Both the position numbers and the translations under genes were made by a program. 64,000 bases of DNA, from assembly GCA_033816765.1 (NCBI GenBank), contig CM066297.1:2350573-2414572 (forward strand), written 5' to 3'. This document shows positions 34,201-46,861 of this stretch, in pieces. The notes under the pieces are model-generated. The model was not told the DNA's origin. It made no database searches and saw only the letters and a program-made list of their open reading frames with translations. Each line of letters opens with the position of its first letter. Position 1 is the stretch's first letter. This DNA is from Nothopassalora personata (lineage: Eukaryota > Ascomycota > Dothideomycetes > Mycosphaerellales > Mycosphaerellaceae).

Positions 34201-36076
34201 ACGTATACGGTACGAGTACTAGTCGACTACGCTAACCTATAGGGCTTTATAATAGTAAAGTAGCTAAATAGGCGGTAAGCTCGATAGGCTACGTTCCTAT
34301 AGTCTTTTAATTTTGTAGTAGAGCATCGGCCGGGTAAGACTAACCTAGCCGACGCGCCTTCGAGACGTAGTAACTACGTAGCTATAACGTAATAAACTTC
34401 AAACTTGCTACCTACCTTATAAAGTAAGCTATCTTTCTAGAAGGAGTCTCTAGAAGGGATAAGCGAGCCGACGGTAAAGCGCGCGCTTACTACCTACGAG
34501 GCGATATAGGGCGACATAGGCGCGGTAATAGCAGTACGGAGAGGTGACCTTCCCTATTAAGACAAGCCGTCGTTACTAGTAGCAGTATACGCTATAGTAA
34601 TATAGGGTTAAGCTTATAGCTCGACGGGTAAGTTAATCCTACTCTTAATAAAGATCGCGTAGTAGTAAGACGACTAGTATGTCGTATACTTAGCGTAGGC
34701 GCTAAGCGCGAGGGACGCTAAGGGATAGTATATAAAGGATAACCTTATATACTACGGAGACGCGATCGTAGTACCTAGGGATTACGTAATTAGGTCGTAT
34801 CTAATTCGCATGTACTACGACGACGTCCTCGCGGGTTACTTTAGAAGGACTAAGACTAAAGAGCTATTACGACGTAATTATTAGTAGGACTCACTTAGTA
34901 CGGACGTGAAGCAATACGTCTAAGCCTATAGAACCTACTAGGGTTCGAAGGCTAAACGCTATCGACCCTATAGTAGGCTATAACCGCTTCCTAGACCGGA
35001 GCGGCCGTAGTAGGAAATCACTATAGATTTTATTACGGACCTACCTCTAAGCACGCGAGCCGGTTACGTATATAATACGATCCTAGTAATAGTCGATCGC
35101 TACTTAAAAATGAGCTTATACATCCCGACGACGAAGACTTACATAGCCGTAGAGCTTACGAGGCTCCTACGAGACGAAGTCGTGCGACACTATAGTGTCC
35201 TGTTAGGTATAGTAAGCGACCGAGGTCCGGTCTTCACTAGTTAGTTTTAGAGTAACTTCTACTTCGAGGCGCGTGTAAAGCGTAAGCTATCTACGGCCTT
35301 TTACCCTTAGACTAACGGCTAAACTAAGAGGGTAAACTAAACCCTCGAATAATATCTTCATTATTACTATAGTAACAATTAAACTGAGTAGGCTAAGTAG
35401 CTTACAGTTACTAAATTCGTAGCTAATAATAGCATCTACCTAACACTACGGATAAGTCCGTTCGAGATAGCGTACGGTTAGCGACCTAAGATTACCCCTA
35501 TACTAACTAGATCTCGAGACGAGACCTAGGGGGGGGGAAGTACTAGTAGCGGTAATAGCTACGAGTCGCATACGAAAACTACGCGCTACACTCGAGGAGC
35601 GATAGAAGGCTATAGTAGAAAGCTAGGCTCGCTACTATAATAAGACCTACTAAGCTAAGACCTACCGCGTAGGTAACTTAGTCCTATTATTAACGAAGAA
35701 CCTTAAGTTAGTAGTGCTAAAGAAGAAGATAGGTCCGAAGTTTATCGGCCTATACCGCATTACGGACGCTATCGGTTCGTAGGCGTACCGCCTAGCGCTA
35801 CTAGCCGACTTAAGGCTCTATAACGTCTTCTATGTCTCTCTCCTCGAGCCGTATATCGGTAGCGATAAGGATAGACCCGTACCCCCTCTAGCTAATAAGG
35901 ACGGAGAGTATAAGGTAGAGGTAGTACTAGATAGGCGTAAGCGTAAGGGTAAGCTATAGTATCTAGTCTAGTGGAAGGACTAGCTAGAGGAGTATAATAG
36001 CTAGGAACCGGCGGAGGGCCTCGAGAATACGGATCGTATAGTAGCCGACTATAAGGCGTTAAGGAGAAGTAAATAA
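31286..36076 (+). pseudogene. E gag-pol remnant with chromodomain, RIP-inactivated
   Basis: The likely gag start codon, 31286, now reads ATA. Gag ends after a zinc knuckle near 32,290-32,330 in which CYRC and a His have become YYRCYKKGYIKTDC. RT is readable at 33223-33504 ([33 protein letters not shown]) and continues with YLDNILIYS, the YxDD box with Asp changed to Asn. Integrase core lies at 35,020-35,240 and a chromodomain near 35,930-36,010. TAA at 36074-36076 is probably the true stop, since the D copy also ends here. Numerous TAG stops in between. Confidence 0.82.
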
Positions 36077-36218
36077 GACTAGTATAGGAGTACTAGAGCA
36101 TAAATAAAACTTTTCTTAACTATAAATAAAACAAAAGCTAAAGAGTAGCGCGCCTACTAGGGGCTACGTAGAGTAGTAGTAGGCGAGGAGCCCGCGAGTA
36201 GCGTGTGAGGCGAGCGCC

Positions 36219-37153
36219 TCAGTTATCGTCGCGTAGTAACTTAGGTAGGAATACCTAGTCGGCGGCGGTAGTATTAATGTTCTACGCCTATAGGAACTAA
36301 GACTACAGTTAGTAGGGTACACGTATACGAGGAACATGCGACTTACGGCGCGGCCGAGTTCGAATAGCCTATTAAGGGCGCGGTTCTACTCCTACTAGAG
36401 CGCGAGGGCTACGGCGGCGGGGGCGGCGGTAGTAGTAGCGGCGGCGGGGGCACGTATGCGGGTCTCCCTAGCACGCTTGTACTTATAGGCATTAAACTGC
36501 CTAATAGCCTATAGAAAGGGTTAGCCGAAGTATAGGAGACGTACTAGAGCCCCCCCCCGCGAGTAGTAGTCGACTCGTAGGAGCGAAGTAGCGACTTACC
36601 TCCGTAATGTCGTTACCTAGCTAGGCACATAGGCGGATCTACTCTACTAGCTCCTACTACTAGAGGTCTATAGGCGCCTAGCCTATTATAGCCGTAAGGA
36701 AGTTGCGCTAGGAGCGCGCGGCGCGTAGGCGGCTTACTAGCGAGGCGATAGCGTAGCTAGTGTTAGGCTCGCACTTATGTCTATTACGCCTATAGCGGCC
36801 GCACTTCTTTAGGAGCTCGCCGGTAGTAACACTATTACAGTTATCGGCTTCGTCTAGTAAGTAGTTAGTATACGAATCGTAGGCGGCGCGCGTAGAGACT
36901 TACCCTTAACGAAGTATAGGAGGTACCGTATATATATATTAATCCTCTACGAGAGCTTAGTAGCGGGCGAGGGCGTTAGTAGCTACGAGGGGGATACTAG
37001 TCGCTTACGACTACTAGGCGTTCTAGGTACGTCGTACACTAGAGCCGCCTAGCGGCGCTCGTCTTCTAAGGCGCTAGTAGTACTATCGCTACTAATACTA
37101 CGGGAGGAGGCGGAGCGGCTAGAGGACGGAGGCGAGGAGGGCCCGTTAGACAT
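36219..37153 (-). pseudogene. E antisense gene (four exons), unknown protein
   Basis: Minus strand, opposite to E gag-pol. Exons 37153-36904, 36853-36600, 36508-36347 and 36287-36219 (TGA) give 244 codons. Introns of 50, 91 and 59 nt begin GTAAGT and have ACTAAC/GCTAAC branch sites and TAG acceptors. Intron positions, phases and two of three lengths equal those of the D1 copy. Starts MSNGPSSPPSSS. Conserved blocks are YFVK-DEADNCNSVTTGELLKKC, LVSRLRAARS, RQFNAYKYKRARETR and RALNRLFELGRA. Stops occur only as TAG where Gln or Trp would be expected. Function unknown; it is a retrotransposon accessory gene, not a host gene. Confidence 0.7.
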
Positions 37154-37454
37154 AATAATAATAATGCTAGCGAGGCGCTTACTGTAAGGGTACGGTACGG
37201 GTGCGTAGTAGTAGTGTAACGGAGGTAGTGCGCTAGGGAACGTGCTAGGAGAATAGGGCTAGGTTAGGCTAGAGTTTTATACCCCTAACTAGCTACGTTA
37301 GTATAGTAACTAAGCCTTACTTACCTATACCTACATAACGACACGTACGTAACCCGTATATGGGCCGTATAGTAACTATAGTTCTAGAAGTACGTAGGAA
37401 CCTCTACGTAGTAACTAGCGAGCTAAGGACAGCTCGTACGGGAGGGGAGGCAAT

Positions 37455-37650
37455 TGTAAGGGGTAGCCTAGTAGCTAACCCTTATATATAGCCTTACATA
37501 TAACATACGGTCGCGACCGGCTACTAAGCCGCACGTAACACGTATACGTACACCTTACGACGCGCGATGCGTCTTAAATAAAAGGTAAGAATTAGTTCAT
37601 CTACGACTAGTAGGTCGTAGGCGTGCTATACATTGCGACATCCCTTAACA
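37455..37650 (+). repeat. E 3' LTR
   Basis: 196 bp, less mutated than the 5' copy; ends CCCTTAACA next to the CCTAG duplication. Confidence 0.88.
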
Positions 37651-37655
37651 CCTAG

Positions 37656-38704
37656 GTAGTAGCTATAGCTCGCCGTAGGGTCGATAGCGCCTCGCCTTCG
37701 AGGTCTAATAAGCCCTACAGTTTCTAACATACTCCCTTACATCCTTACTAAGTAATTCCTACTAGTAATAACGTCGTAGTAGCTCTTTAGTCTTTACCTT
37801 ACTAAAGTACCCTACTAGTAGGTCGTTATAATGCATATAGAGTAGCTATGCTCTTACTATATAGTCTTCGGGTACTATAATCGCGTTCCCGCGATAGACT
37901 AACCCGTCTTTTATATACTAGTCCTTAGCGTCCCCTTCGCTAGGCGCCTACGATAAGTATACGACGCACCTATCGTCTCTCCCCTATACGATTTTTATTA
38001 GTAGTGTAAGTAGTTTACCTAGGCCGTGTTAGGTTTAGTATAACCTAATAATATTATAAGTTAAGAAGATAAGCTTAATCAGATTTATTCTCGGGCCGAT
38101 AGGAAGTCGAGGGAGAGTAATAAAGTAGTAGCTGTCTTGTCTTATAAATACTAAGTAGCAGTAAGGTAGAGGTTAGGTTATAGTATATTCTAAACAGTAA
38201 TATTAAACAGTAAGTTAAACGCTTCGAAACTATAAGGGGTTCTTAGCGTTCCTAAATACAAAGGAGATTCGTAGATCTCGGTAATTAGTCTAATTATTCT
38301 AAGCATAAGCAGTCTAATTAGTCTAAGTATAAGCAGTCTAATCGCCCTAAGTCTAAGCGCTTAGGTAGGATAAGTTACGTGTTCGTCTTATCGTTATAAT
38401 TCTAGGGTCTATAGGAATTATTCCGTAATAGGCCGCCCTATATTATTATAGCGTACACTCTTACTAGTAGCGATCGGGTCCCCTACGGCTCGTAGGCTCC
38501 TACTACTATTATCGTCGCCTTATCCTACATCTTCTCGTAGGTAGCGGTTACGCGCCTTACTATAGGCTCGTCCTCTCTTAATAGGGATTCCTTCTAGAAA
38601 GATAGCTTACTTTATAGCGTAGGAAGCAAGTTCGACGTCTACTACGCTACGCGTACGTAGTTACTACGTCGCGATAGCGTATCGGCTAGGTTACTCTTCC
38701 CCGA
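37656..38704 (-). pseudogene. D1 pol, RNase H end to integrase zinc finger (split by solo LTR F)
   Basis: Reverse complement aligns with D2 from about 44,800 to 45,390. The integrase HHCC-type zinc finger lies at about 37,660-37,860. The 404-bp solo LTR F (38027-38430) sits inside, with the duplication GGCCG on each side. Confidence 0.7.
38027..38430. mobile_element. F: solo LTR inside D1
   Basis: 404 bp starting TGTTAGG and ending CCGTAATA (CCGTAACA before mutation), flanked by GGCCG at 38022-38026 and 38431-38435. Part of it (TTCTTAGCGTTCCTAAATA and AAAGGAGATTCG) resembles the A LTR, so F is a related family. RIP-mutated. Confidence 0.85.
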
Positions 38705-39065
38705 TGTTATTATCTCGTTCTAGGGCTAGTCTTAAAGGAGAAATAAGTTAAGTCACGTAGCGGTATTCTTTAGAGAGGCTAAAGTAAGCTAAGCGAAGAT
38801 GAATAATTGGAATAAGAGTTGTATTCCAATTAGTAAGATAGTAACATAAGTTAAACGCATTAGAACCGTAAGGGTTTCTAGCGTTCCTAAATATAAAGGA
38901 GATTCGCGGCGTAGAGCCTATAGCTTAGTATAATTACCTTAATTAGTCCTACTAAGCATACTAATTACACTAATTAGTCCGTGAAGTGATTAGTGTTACG
39001 TGCGTCTAAAGTAATTAGTATTACGTATGTCTAGTCAGGGCTACCGTTTAGACTAAACCGTAACA
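38705..39065 (-). repeat. A 3' LTR (left copy)
   Basis: 361 bp. Contains two 25-bp-type tandem units (38986-39010 and 39011-39034). Confidence 0.87.
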
Positions 39066-39156
39066 CTATCCCCCTTCTAGCCTAGCTTAGTCCCTTAAGC
39101 TTACTTATAACGAACGGTATCCTCTATGTATTCGCGTATAGCTTCTTCCTTTTACG

Positions 39157-39714
39157 ATGCCTATCTACTAACGCCCTTCTAGTACTATCCGTCGCCGCCG
39201 TCTCTACGAGTTCGTTAAATCTACGGGAGAAGTTATAGTTAAGAAATGCTCCACGTATAAAAAGCATAGTCGCGTGTGTAAAGTGCACATTCGTTCCGGG
39301 AAGTGTAGTAAGTGTCTTCGTCGCGGCTAAAGGTACGATATAAGAGTAACTTAGTTGGAGTTTAAGAGGTTAGTAGAGGAGAAGGCTCGTCTTCGTTAGA
39401 AAATCTAGGAGTCTCGGTCCGCTTAGGAGGAGGCGATACGGGTTTATAAGAAGGCTCTCGAGGACCTAAAGATTACTCGCGCGCGCGAGGAGCGCTTACG
39501 TTAGTAGATGGATCTAGTAGATCGTCGCGCCGAGGAGGCGATTTCCGTCGAGGAAAGGGAGATCGAGGAGTAGGAGATAGAAGAGGCTTCTTTACTCCCT
39601 TCGGATATCCCTTATAAGGGTCTAGCTCTTAACTTGTCACTAGGCACATAGGGTGCTATTAAGGGTCTCGGTAACGAGTTCTAGGAGGTGCCCGAACTAC
39701 TTCCCGCGGGTTAA
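39157..39714 (+). pseudogene. A antisense ORF: Cys-rich head plus long coiled coil
   Basis: Plus strand, opposite to A gag-pol, directly after the A LTR. From ATG 39157 to TAA 39712-39714 one frame of 186 codons stays in register, and every interruption is TAG or TAA where Gln is expected. Residues 30-65 carry spaced cysteines (KKCSTYKKHSRVCKVH, GKCSKCLRRG), probably a zinc-binding head. Residues 70-150 form a charged coiled coil (RLVEEKARLR, REERLR, MDLVDRRAEEAISVEERE). From memory, similar ORFs are frequent beside LTR elements in fungal genomes, but I know no assigned function. Confidence 0.65.
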
Positions 39715-41459
39715 ATTATAGGTCTTTATTTTTCTTATAGTATTCTCGGATCTTTTGTTAACAGTTTTATAGGTTCTTTTCTAGTTCCTAGGTATTTTCT
39801 AATTCGTCGTATCCTTTCCATTTAATAAGGTATCGCTAACCTCTCTTATCTAGGATCTTTTCGACTTCGAATTCGTTTTCTACTTCTAGCTCGAAATAGA
39901 AGCTTTCCTAGTAGGGTGTTTCGGCGTCTACTAGTTCTAGCTTAGAGATGTAGAAGACTAGGTAGATTTTAGCGTCTAGTAGTAGTCGTAGGCGGTAGTT
40001 AACTGGTCCTATAACTTTGTCGATGAGAAATAGTCCGACCTTAACGTAATCTAGTTTCTTAGTCTATCTTCTTGTTCTTAAGTTTTTTATAAGGAGATAG
40101 ACCTTATCCCCCTCTTTTAGCAGAGGTGCTATTTTTCTCGTGTCCTGCCGTTGTCGAGACAGTTTATGTTATGTATCTTCGATCGCCTTACGTGTTTCTT
40201 TATGTACTTCCTTGAGAGTATCCGTCGTTACGATCGCTCTTTCGGCTTGTAGGTAGGATCTAGGTGTTCTAAATAGGTTAGGATCCTTACTAAAGTTCGT
40301 ATAGAATAGTGTCGTTAAAGTTATCTCTAATTTGTAGTTATTTAGTGCAATCTACGCTATTAGTAGTAATGAAACCTAGTTGTCTTACGCGTAGTTAATG
40401 TAGTGTCGTAGGTATTATTCTAGCGTTTAATTTATCCTTTTAGTTTGTCCGTCTATTTCCGGATAATATGCTATTAATAGCTTATGTTTAATTCCGATCG
40501 TTCCTATAAGCGTCTTCTAGTAGTTTAATGTGAATAACTTGTCTCTATCCGTTATAAACGCTTAAGGGAATCTATAGTATCGGATAAGTCTATCTAGTAC
40601 GAGGTATCCGAGCTACTCTACATTATATGTCTCTAATGTAGGAATGAAGTATGCATATTTCGTAAGTCTATTAACCATAACTAGTATTATGTCGTATAGT
40701 TGTTTCGTAACTTAATCTTTTAACGGTAGGAGTTTCGTAATAAAGTCTATTATAACTTCGTCCTATGGTTTTGTTAGTAGTACCCTAAATTGTAGGTAAC
40801 CGTATTTTGCATGTCTCGTAGCCTTGTTTCGTTAGTAGTGTACGCATTATTTAATGTAGCGTAACACCATAAGTCTCATTTATAGGAATGAGAAGCTACG
40901 TTGTATTAGGTCTATTATCTTTAAAGTTCCAGGGTATCTATAAGTTAGTCCGTCGTAATGTTATCGTATATATTCTTCTTCTCGATCCTTTAGTACCTAG
41001 TATTTTCCTTACGATATAGGGAATTGTTCGTCCCTATCGCCTAATATCCGTACGATGTTGTTAAATTCTCTTATGTTAGTACTAAGACTTCCGTCGGGGT
41101 TTGTCTTTAATATTTTGTGTTATACTAGTTCTTTTCCTTCTATGTAGTCGCTTCTTCGGCTTAGCGCGTCGGCGCGGCCATTCTCTCGTCCTAGAGTATA
41201 TTTAATTTCGAACTTATACTATCCTAGTAGCTCCGACTAGCGGGCTTGCCTTCGGGTAAGTTCTTTCGTCGTCGTAAAGTACGTAAGATTCTTATAGTTA
41301 GAAAGAATTGTTAACTTCGGTAGGCCCTCGACATATACTGTCTAATGTTACATAGCGGCAATAATAGCTAGAAGCTCTTTATTATAGATGTCGTAGTTCT
41401 GTTCCGCTATAGTCATTTTCCGGGAGTAATAGGCTACTAGGTGTCTCTACCTATCGTAT
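39715..41459 (-). pseudogene. A pol, RNase H to chromodomain
   Basis: Minus strand, from the D2 insertion leftwards: RNase H, integrase, and near 39,900-39,780 a chromodomain with FEVEKILDKRG, RYLIKWKGYDELENT. Broken by many TAG/TAA codons. The end overlaps or abuts the antisense ORF. Confidence 0.72.
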
Positions 41460-41464
41460 GTCTA

Positions 41465-41662
41465 TGTAAGGGTAGCCTATAGCTAACCCTTACATGTAAT
41501 ACGGCTATGCCCGGCTTAGCATGCCGCACGTAACGCGTATGCGTACACTAGGAGACGCGTACAGCGTCTATAGAAGAAAGTAAGCTTTAGTTTATCTACG
41601 ATTAGAAGATCGTAGGCGTGCTATATATTACGACATCCCCTTATAGTCTTACGGCCCTAATA
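41465..41662 (+). repeat. D2 5' LTR
   Basis: 198 bp, begins TGTAAGGGTAGCC and ends GGCCCTAATA. Confidence 0.88.
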
Positions 41663-41699
41663 GTTCTAAAGCTTCCCTTCGTTATAATCTATATACGCT

Positions 41700-44600
41700 A
41701 TAGAGCCCGATCGCGACGCATACGGCGGCGAGTCGCCTACGCCGCCCCTAAGCCCTAGAGTATAGTAGTAGACGCGTCGTGTAGCCTTAGTTACGAGAAG
41801 AGAGGCCTTACGGGCTAAGATTAAAGAGTAAGAGATATAGCGGGAGATCGAGCGGCTAGAGATCTTACGCGCTATAAGCGTACCGCCTCTAGAGCGTATA
41901 GGAGGGAGGAGAGAAGATTACCTCCCTACTATAACCCCTACCTCTATCTCTATAACTACTAACGATAATATTATAGTACGAGGCGCGGCCGTAGCGTATA
42001 CGATACGACCGCGTCTAAAAGAGCCGACGCCTTTTAGAGGGGATTCGATAAGGAAGGTAAGGGTATTCCTTCGGGAGCTCTTACTTATCTTCGCCCTCTT
42101 AGGCACTATGTACGCGATAGACGAATTAAAGGTCCTATATAGGGTTATGTACCTTAGCGGAGAGGTAAGCGAGCGATGGTATACTAACTATAGCGCCGTT
42201 AACCTTATAGGGTATATATACTAGGACTTTAAGGAGTTCCACCGAGACGTATACGGCGATCCTATAAATCGCGTACTTAACGTTATGTTAGAGTACGAGG
42301 TTACGAAATAGAAGGATAACTAGACAGCGCGGTAGTTCGCGACTAAGCTAGATATTATAGAGGACTAGTTAGGTAACTACTCGGAAGCGTAACGTATACG
42401 GTACCTACTAGCGAAGCTTATGCCTCGCTTACGGTCCGCTATCGTTAGCTACTATAATATCCCTACGACTAGAGAAGACCTAGTAGTCCTAGCCTCGCGC
42501 ATCGAAAGTACCGAGCGCCGAGGTAGTAGCGGAGGGCACGACCGCGGGTAGTATATACGTCGTAAGCGTAAAGCTAAGGGCGTACATAAGCGGGCTAATC
42601 GCCTAAAGCAATAGAAGTAGAGTTAAGCACCGGGCGCCTCGGGTGCGAGTTAGTAGCGAGACGCCGGTAGCTCGTCTTTAACTAGCTAGAAGTCGAAAGT
42701 AGAGTACTACGGCTACGGTAGGAAGGGTTACTATAAGGCGGAGTGCCGAAATAGACACCTATAGAAAGACCGTAACGCGTAAGCGGTTCGTAGGTTAGAA
42801 ACTATTAAGGCTTTAACTAAGAAGGGCGAATAGGGAAAAGGTAGAGGACTAGGTAAGGGTCGCTCCTAAGTCCGAGTTTCTATATAGACCCCTTAAGGTA
42901 AGTCGATACGAGTCTAGCGCGTTACTTACGAGACGCCGTCGAGACGCGTAAGGGCTTTCGCGAGGCTACGTTTCTTCTAGATAACGGTATAGATTTAAGC
43001 TTAGTGTCGTACGAGTATATACTCCGATACTAGATGCAGCCTATTAGTAGTATAAAGCTTCTAAATCTAGAGTCGTACGCGTAGGACTAAGGGTATTACT
43101 ACGGCGCCTATACGGTTCGCGTACGACTAGCTAACGATGTAGGAGTAGAGCGCGTAAGCGACGCTATCTACTATATAGCACCTATAGGTAGGCCGTTAGT
43201 TATTTTAGGTAGACCCTAGCGGCATCGTAATCGGATAGTAAAGGCCGATAAGGATAACTAGTAGTACTACGGTGTAGAGACGCCTACGATTTAGTAGCGT
43301 AACGTACGCAAGTTCCTTAAGGATCTCGAGAGCTTAAAGTAGGTTTATGCGATAAGTGTTCGGGCTATTACTATAGTAGTACCCGAAGGAGAGGGCCCCT
43401 CGTAGCCTAAAGAATTTATAGACTTCCGAGATATATACGTACCTAATAAGTAGGTAAAGCGTAAGATGCCCGACGGGGTTAAGTATGCGATTAATCTCGT
43501 TAAAGGAAAGAAACCCCCTTTTAAGCCGCTGTACTACTAGTCCTTAACTAAGCTAGAGGCCTTAAAGGAGTACCTTACGTAAGCAATAGAGAAGGGGTAG
43601 ATTAGGCGATCGGTAAGCGAGGCGGGTGCGCCTATCCTATTTGTGCTAAAGAAGAATAGTACTCTTAGGCTCTATGTGGATTATAGAGGCCTAAATGAGA
43701 TTATAGTAAAGAACCGGTACCCGCTACCCCTAATTAGTAAGATCTTAGATAGGCTATAGGGCGCTAGGCTCTTTACTATAATCGACCTATAGGATGCCTA
43801 CTACCGTATTCCTATTAAGCGAGGAGACGAGTAGAAGACTACGTTTCGTACGCGATACGGTTACTACGAGTACTTAGTTATACCTTTTAGGTTAACTAAC
43901 GTACTAGCTACCTTTTAGGGGTATATTAATAAGGCCCTTACTAGGCTAGTAGATAACATCTACGTAGTCTACCTAGATAACATCCTCATCTATAGCGTAA
44001 CGCGTAAGGAGCACGTGCGAGCCGTACGCGCGGTACTAGAGAGGCTACAAAAGTTCGCCCTATTTACGAACCTAAAGAAGTATAGCTTCTTCTAAGAGAA
44101 TACCGAGTTCCTAGGATTTATCGTAAGTGTCGTAGGCGTATCGATAGATAGGAGTAGGGTAGCCGTAATCGAGGAATAGCCTACGCCTACGAGTTTTTAT
44201 AAGGTTTAATCCTTCCTAGGATTCTATAACTTCTATAGGCGCTTTATCGAAGGGTACTCGAGGATTACGAAGCTATTAATAGACCTACTTAAGGGATGTA
44301 AGAATAGTAAGAAGTAAGGGCCTCTTACGTAGTCCGCTTACGAGGAGTAAGCGTTCTAACGGCTAAAAGCTAGGTTCCTCGGAGCACCTATCCTAAGGTA
44401 CTTCGATCCTTCGTTACGTACGAGGGTTAAAACGGATGCCTTAGGTTTTGCGATTGTAGGCATTATCTCTTAGCTATTTAGGACTAAGTAGCATCTAATT
44501 ACCTTCTATTCTCGTAAGATAATACCTATCGAGTGCAATTATAAGACCCATAACTAAGAGCTACTAGTAGTAGTAGAGGCATTTAAGCATTAGCGACCGT

Positions 44601-46468
44601 ACCTCGAAGGCGCATCGTATACGGTTTAGGTACTAGTCGACTATACGAACCTATAGGGTTTTATAATAGTAAAGTAGCTAAACGGGAGGTAAGCTTAATA
44701 GGCGACGTTTCTATAATCTTTCGACTTCGTAGTAGAGCATAGGTCGGGGAAGAGTAACCTAGCCGATGCGCTATCGCGACGTAGTAACTACGTACGCGTA
44801 GCATAGTAGACGTCGAACTTACTTCCTACGCTATAAAGTAAGCTGTCTTTCTAGAAGGAATCCCTATTAAGAGAGGACGAGCCTATAGTAAGGCGCGTAA
44901 CCGCTACCTACGAGAAGATATAGGATAAGGCGACGACAATAGTAGTAGGAGCCTACGAGCCGTAGGGGACCCGATCGCTACTAGTAAGAGTGTACGCTAT
45001 AATAATGTAGGGCGGCCTAGGTAGACTACTTATACTACTAATAAAAATCGTGTAGGGGAGAGACGATAGGGACGTCGTATGCTTATCGCAGGTACCTAGC
45101 GAAGGGGACGCTAAGGACTAGTATGTAAAAGACGGGTTAGTCTATCGCGGGAACGCGATTATAGTACCCGAAGACTATATAGTAAGAGTATAGCTACTCT
45201 ACATGCATTATAACGACCTACTAGTAGGACACTTTAGTAAGGTAAAGACTAAAGAGCTACTATAACGTCATTACTAGTGGGAATCACTTAGTAAGGATGT
45301 AAGGGAGTATGTTAGAAACTGTAGGGCTTATTAGACCTCGAAGGCGAGGCGCTATCGACCCTACGGTAAGCTATAGCTACTGCCTAGGCTAGATAATCTA
45401 TAGTAGGAAATTACTATAGATTTCATTACGGACCTACCGCTAAGTAAGCGAGGAGAATGCGTGTATGATGCGATCCTAGTAATCGTCGACCGCTACTCTA
45501 AAATGAACTTATACATTCCTACGACTAAGACATATATAGCGGCGGAGCTTACGAGGATCTTACGAGACGAAGTCGTGCGGCATTATAGTGTACTAGCGGG
45601 CATAGTAAGTAACCGAGGGTTAGTGTTTACGAGTAAGTTCTAGAGTAACTTCTACTTCGAGGCGTAGGTAAAGCGTAAGCTATCTATAGCTTTCTACCCT
45701 TAGACTAACGGCTAGACTAAGAGGGTAAACTAAACCTTAGAACAGTACCTTCTTTATTACTATAGCGAGAACTAGATAGAGTAGGCTAAGTGGCTAGCTA
45801 TTACTAAATTCGCATGTAATAATAGCGTCTACCCTACGCTACGTATAAGCCCATTCGAAATAGCGTATAGTTAGAGACCTAAGATTGCCCTAACACCTAT
45901 AGGATCTCGAGGCGAGATCCGGGAAGGGGAGATACTAGTAGCGGTAGACTTAGTTAACCGTATACGAGAGATACGCGCTACGCTTACGAAGCGTTAGGAA
46001 ATCGTAGTAGCCGATTAGACTCGCTACTATAATAAGACTTAAAAGGCTAAGAGCTATTACGTAGGCGACATAGTCTTATTATCTACGAAGAACCTAAGGT
46101 TAGCATTACCGAAGAAGAAGATAGGTCCGAAGTTTATTAGACCGTACCGCATTATCGACGCTATCGGTTCGTAGGCGCACCGCCTAGTACTACTAGCCGA
46201 CTTAAGAATTCATAATGTATTCTATATATCCCTCCTCGAGCCGTACGCGGGTAGCGAGAAGGATAGAGGCACTATAGCCCTCGCTAATAAGGACGGGGAA
46301 TATAAAGTAGAGGTAGTACTAGGAAAGCGTAAGTATAAGGGTAAAGTGCAGTACCTAGTACGATAGAAGGGCTAGCTAGAAGAGTATAATAGCTAGGAGC
46401 TAGCATAAGGACTCGCAAATACTACGCGCATAGTAGCCGAATATAAGGCGTTAGCGAAGACGGTATAA
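41700..46468 (+). pseudogene. D2 gag-pol remnant with chromodomain, RIP-inactivated
   Basis: Probable start 41700, now ATA. Gag zinc knuckle near 42,705-42,755 reads YGYGRKGYYKAEC, with Cys and His changed to Tyr. RT near 43,640-43,990 includes [12 protein letters not shown] and YLDNILIYS (Asp to Asn in YxDD). Integrase core at 45461-45643 has an almost open frame (VIVDRYSKMNLYIPTTKTY). Chromodomain near 46,310-46,400 (KVQYLVR, KG, LEEYNS). Ends at TAA 46466-46468. Confidence 0.82.
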
Positions 46469-46861
46469 GCTGGCGGAAGGATCCGCGAAGGCTACGCGTA
46501 TAGTAGCCGAATATAAGGTGCCTACGAAGGTAGTATAAGGCGCTAAAATAAGGGTATAGGTTATGCATTTAGGCCTTAACCCTCCGGTAGCTAGATATAA
46601 GGACCTCTACCCCGATAGTAAACTTAGCTATAACTAGTATAGAAGACACTAACCTATAGTGTCTTCTATCGGACTAAAAGGCTCGCTCACTTAGTTGAGT
46701 AAACACCCCCGACAGTAATAACATTAGAGAGGGAGGTAAGGAGAGAGAAGAGTAGAGAGAAGAGTATTCATTTTAAAAACAAACTTTTATAGGCGTACTA
46801 CGGCGCTACGTAGACAGAACATAGGCGCGTAGTAGGCGGCTAACATACGCGGAGCGCGCGA

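Larger units (their letters stand above)
31053..37650 (+). mobile_element. E: Ty3/gypsy chromovirus inside D1
   Basis: Two 196-bp LTRs (31053-31248 and 37455-37650), beginning TGTAAGGGG and ending CCCTTAACA (TATA-type change in the left copy), flanked by the 5-bp duplication CCTAG (31048-31052, 37651-37655). Length 6,598 bp. Gag-pol reads on the plus strand, and a separate antisense gene follows pol. Related to D but a distinct family, with a different LTR. Confidence 0.9.
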
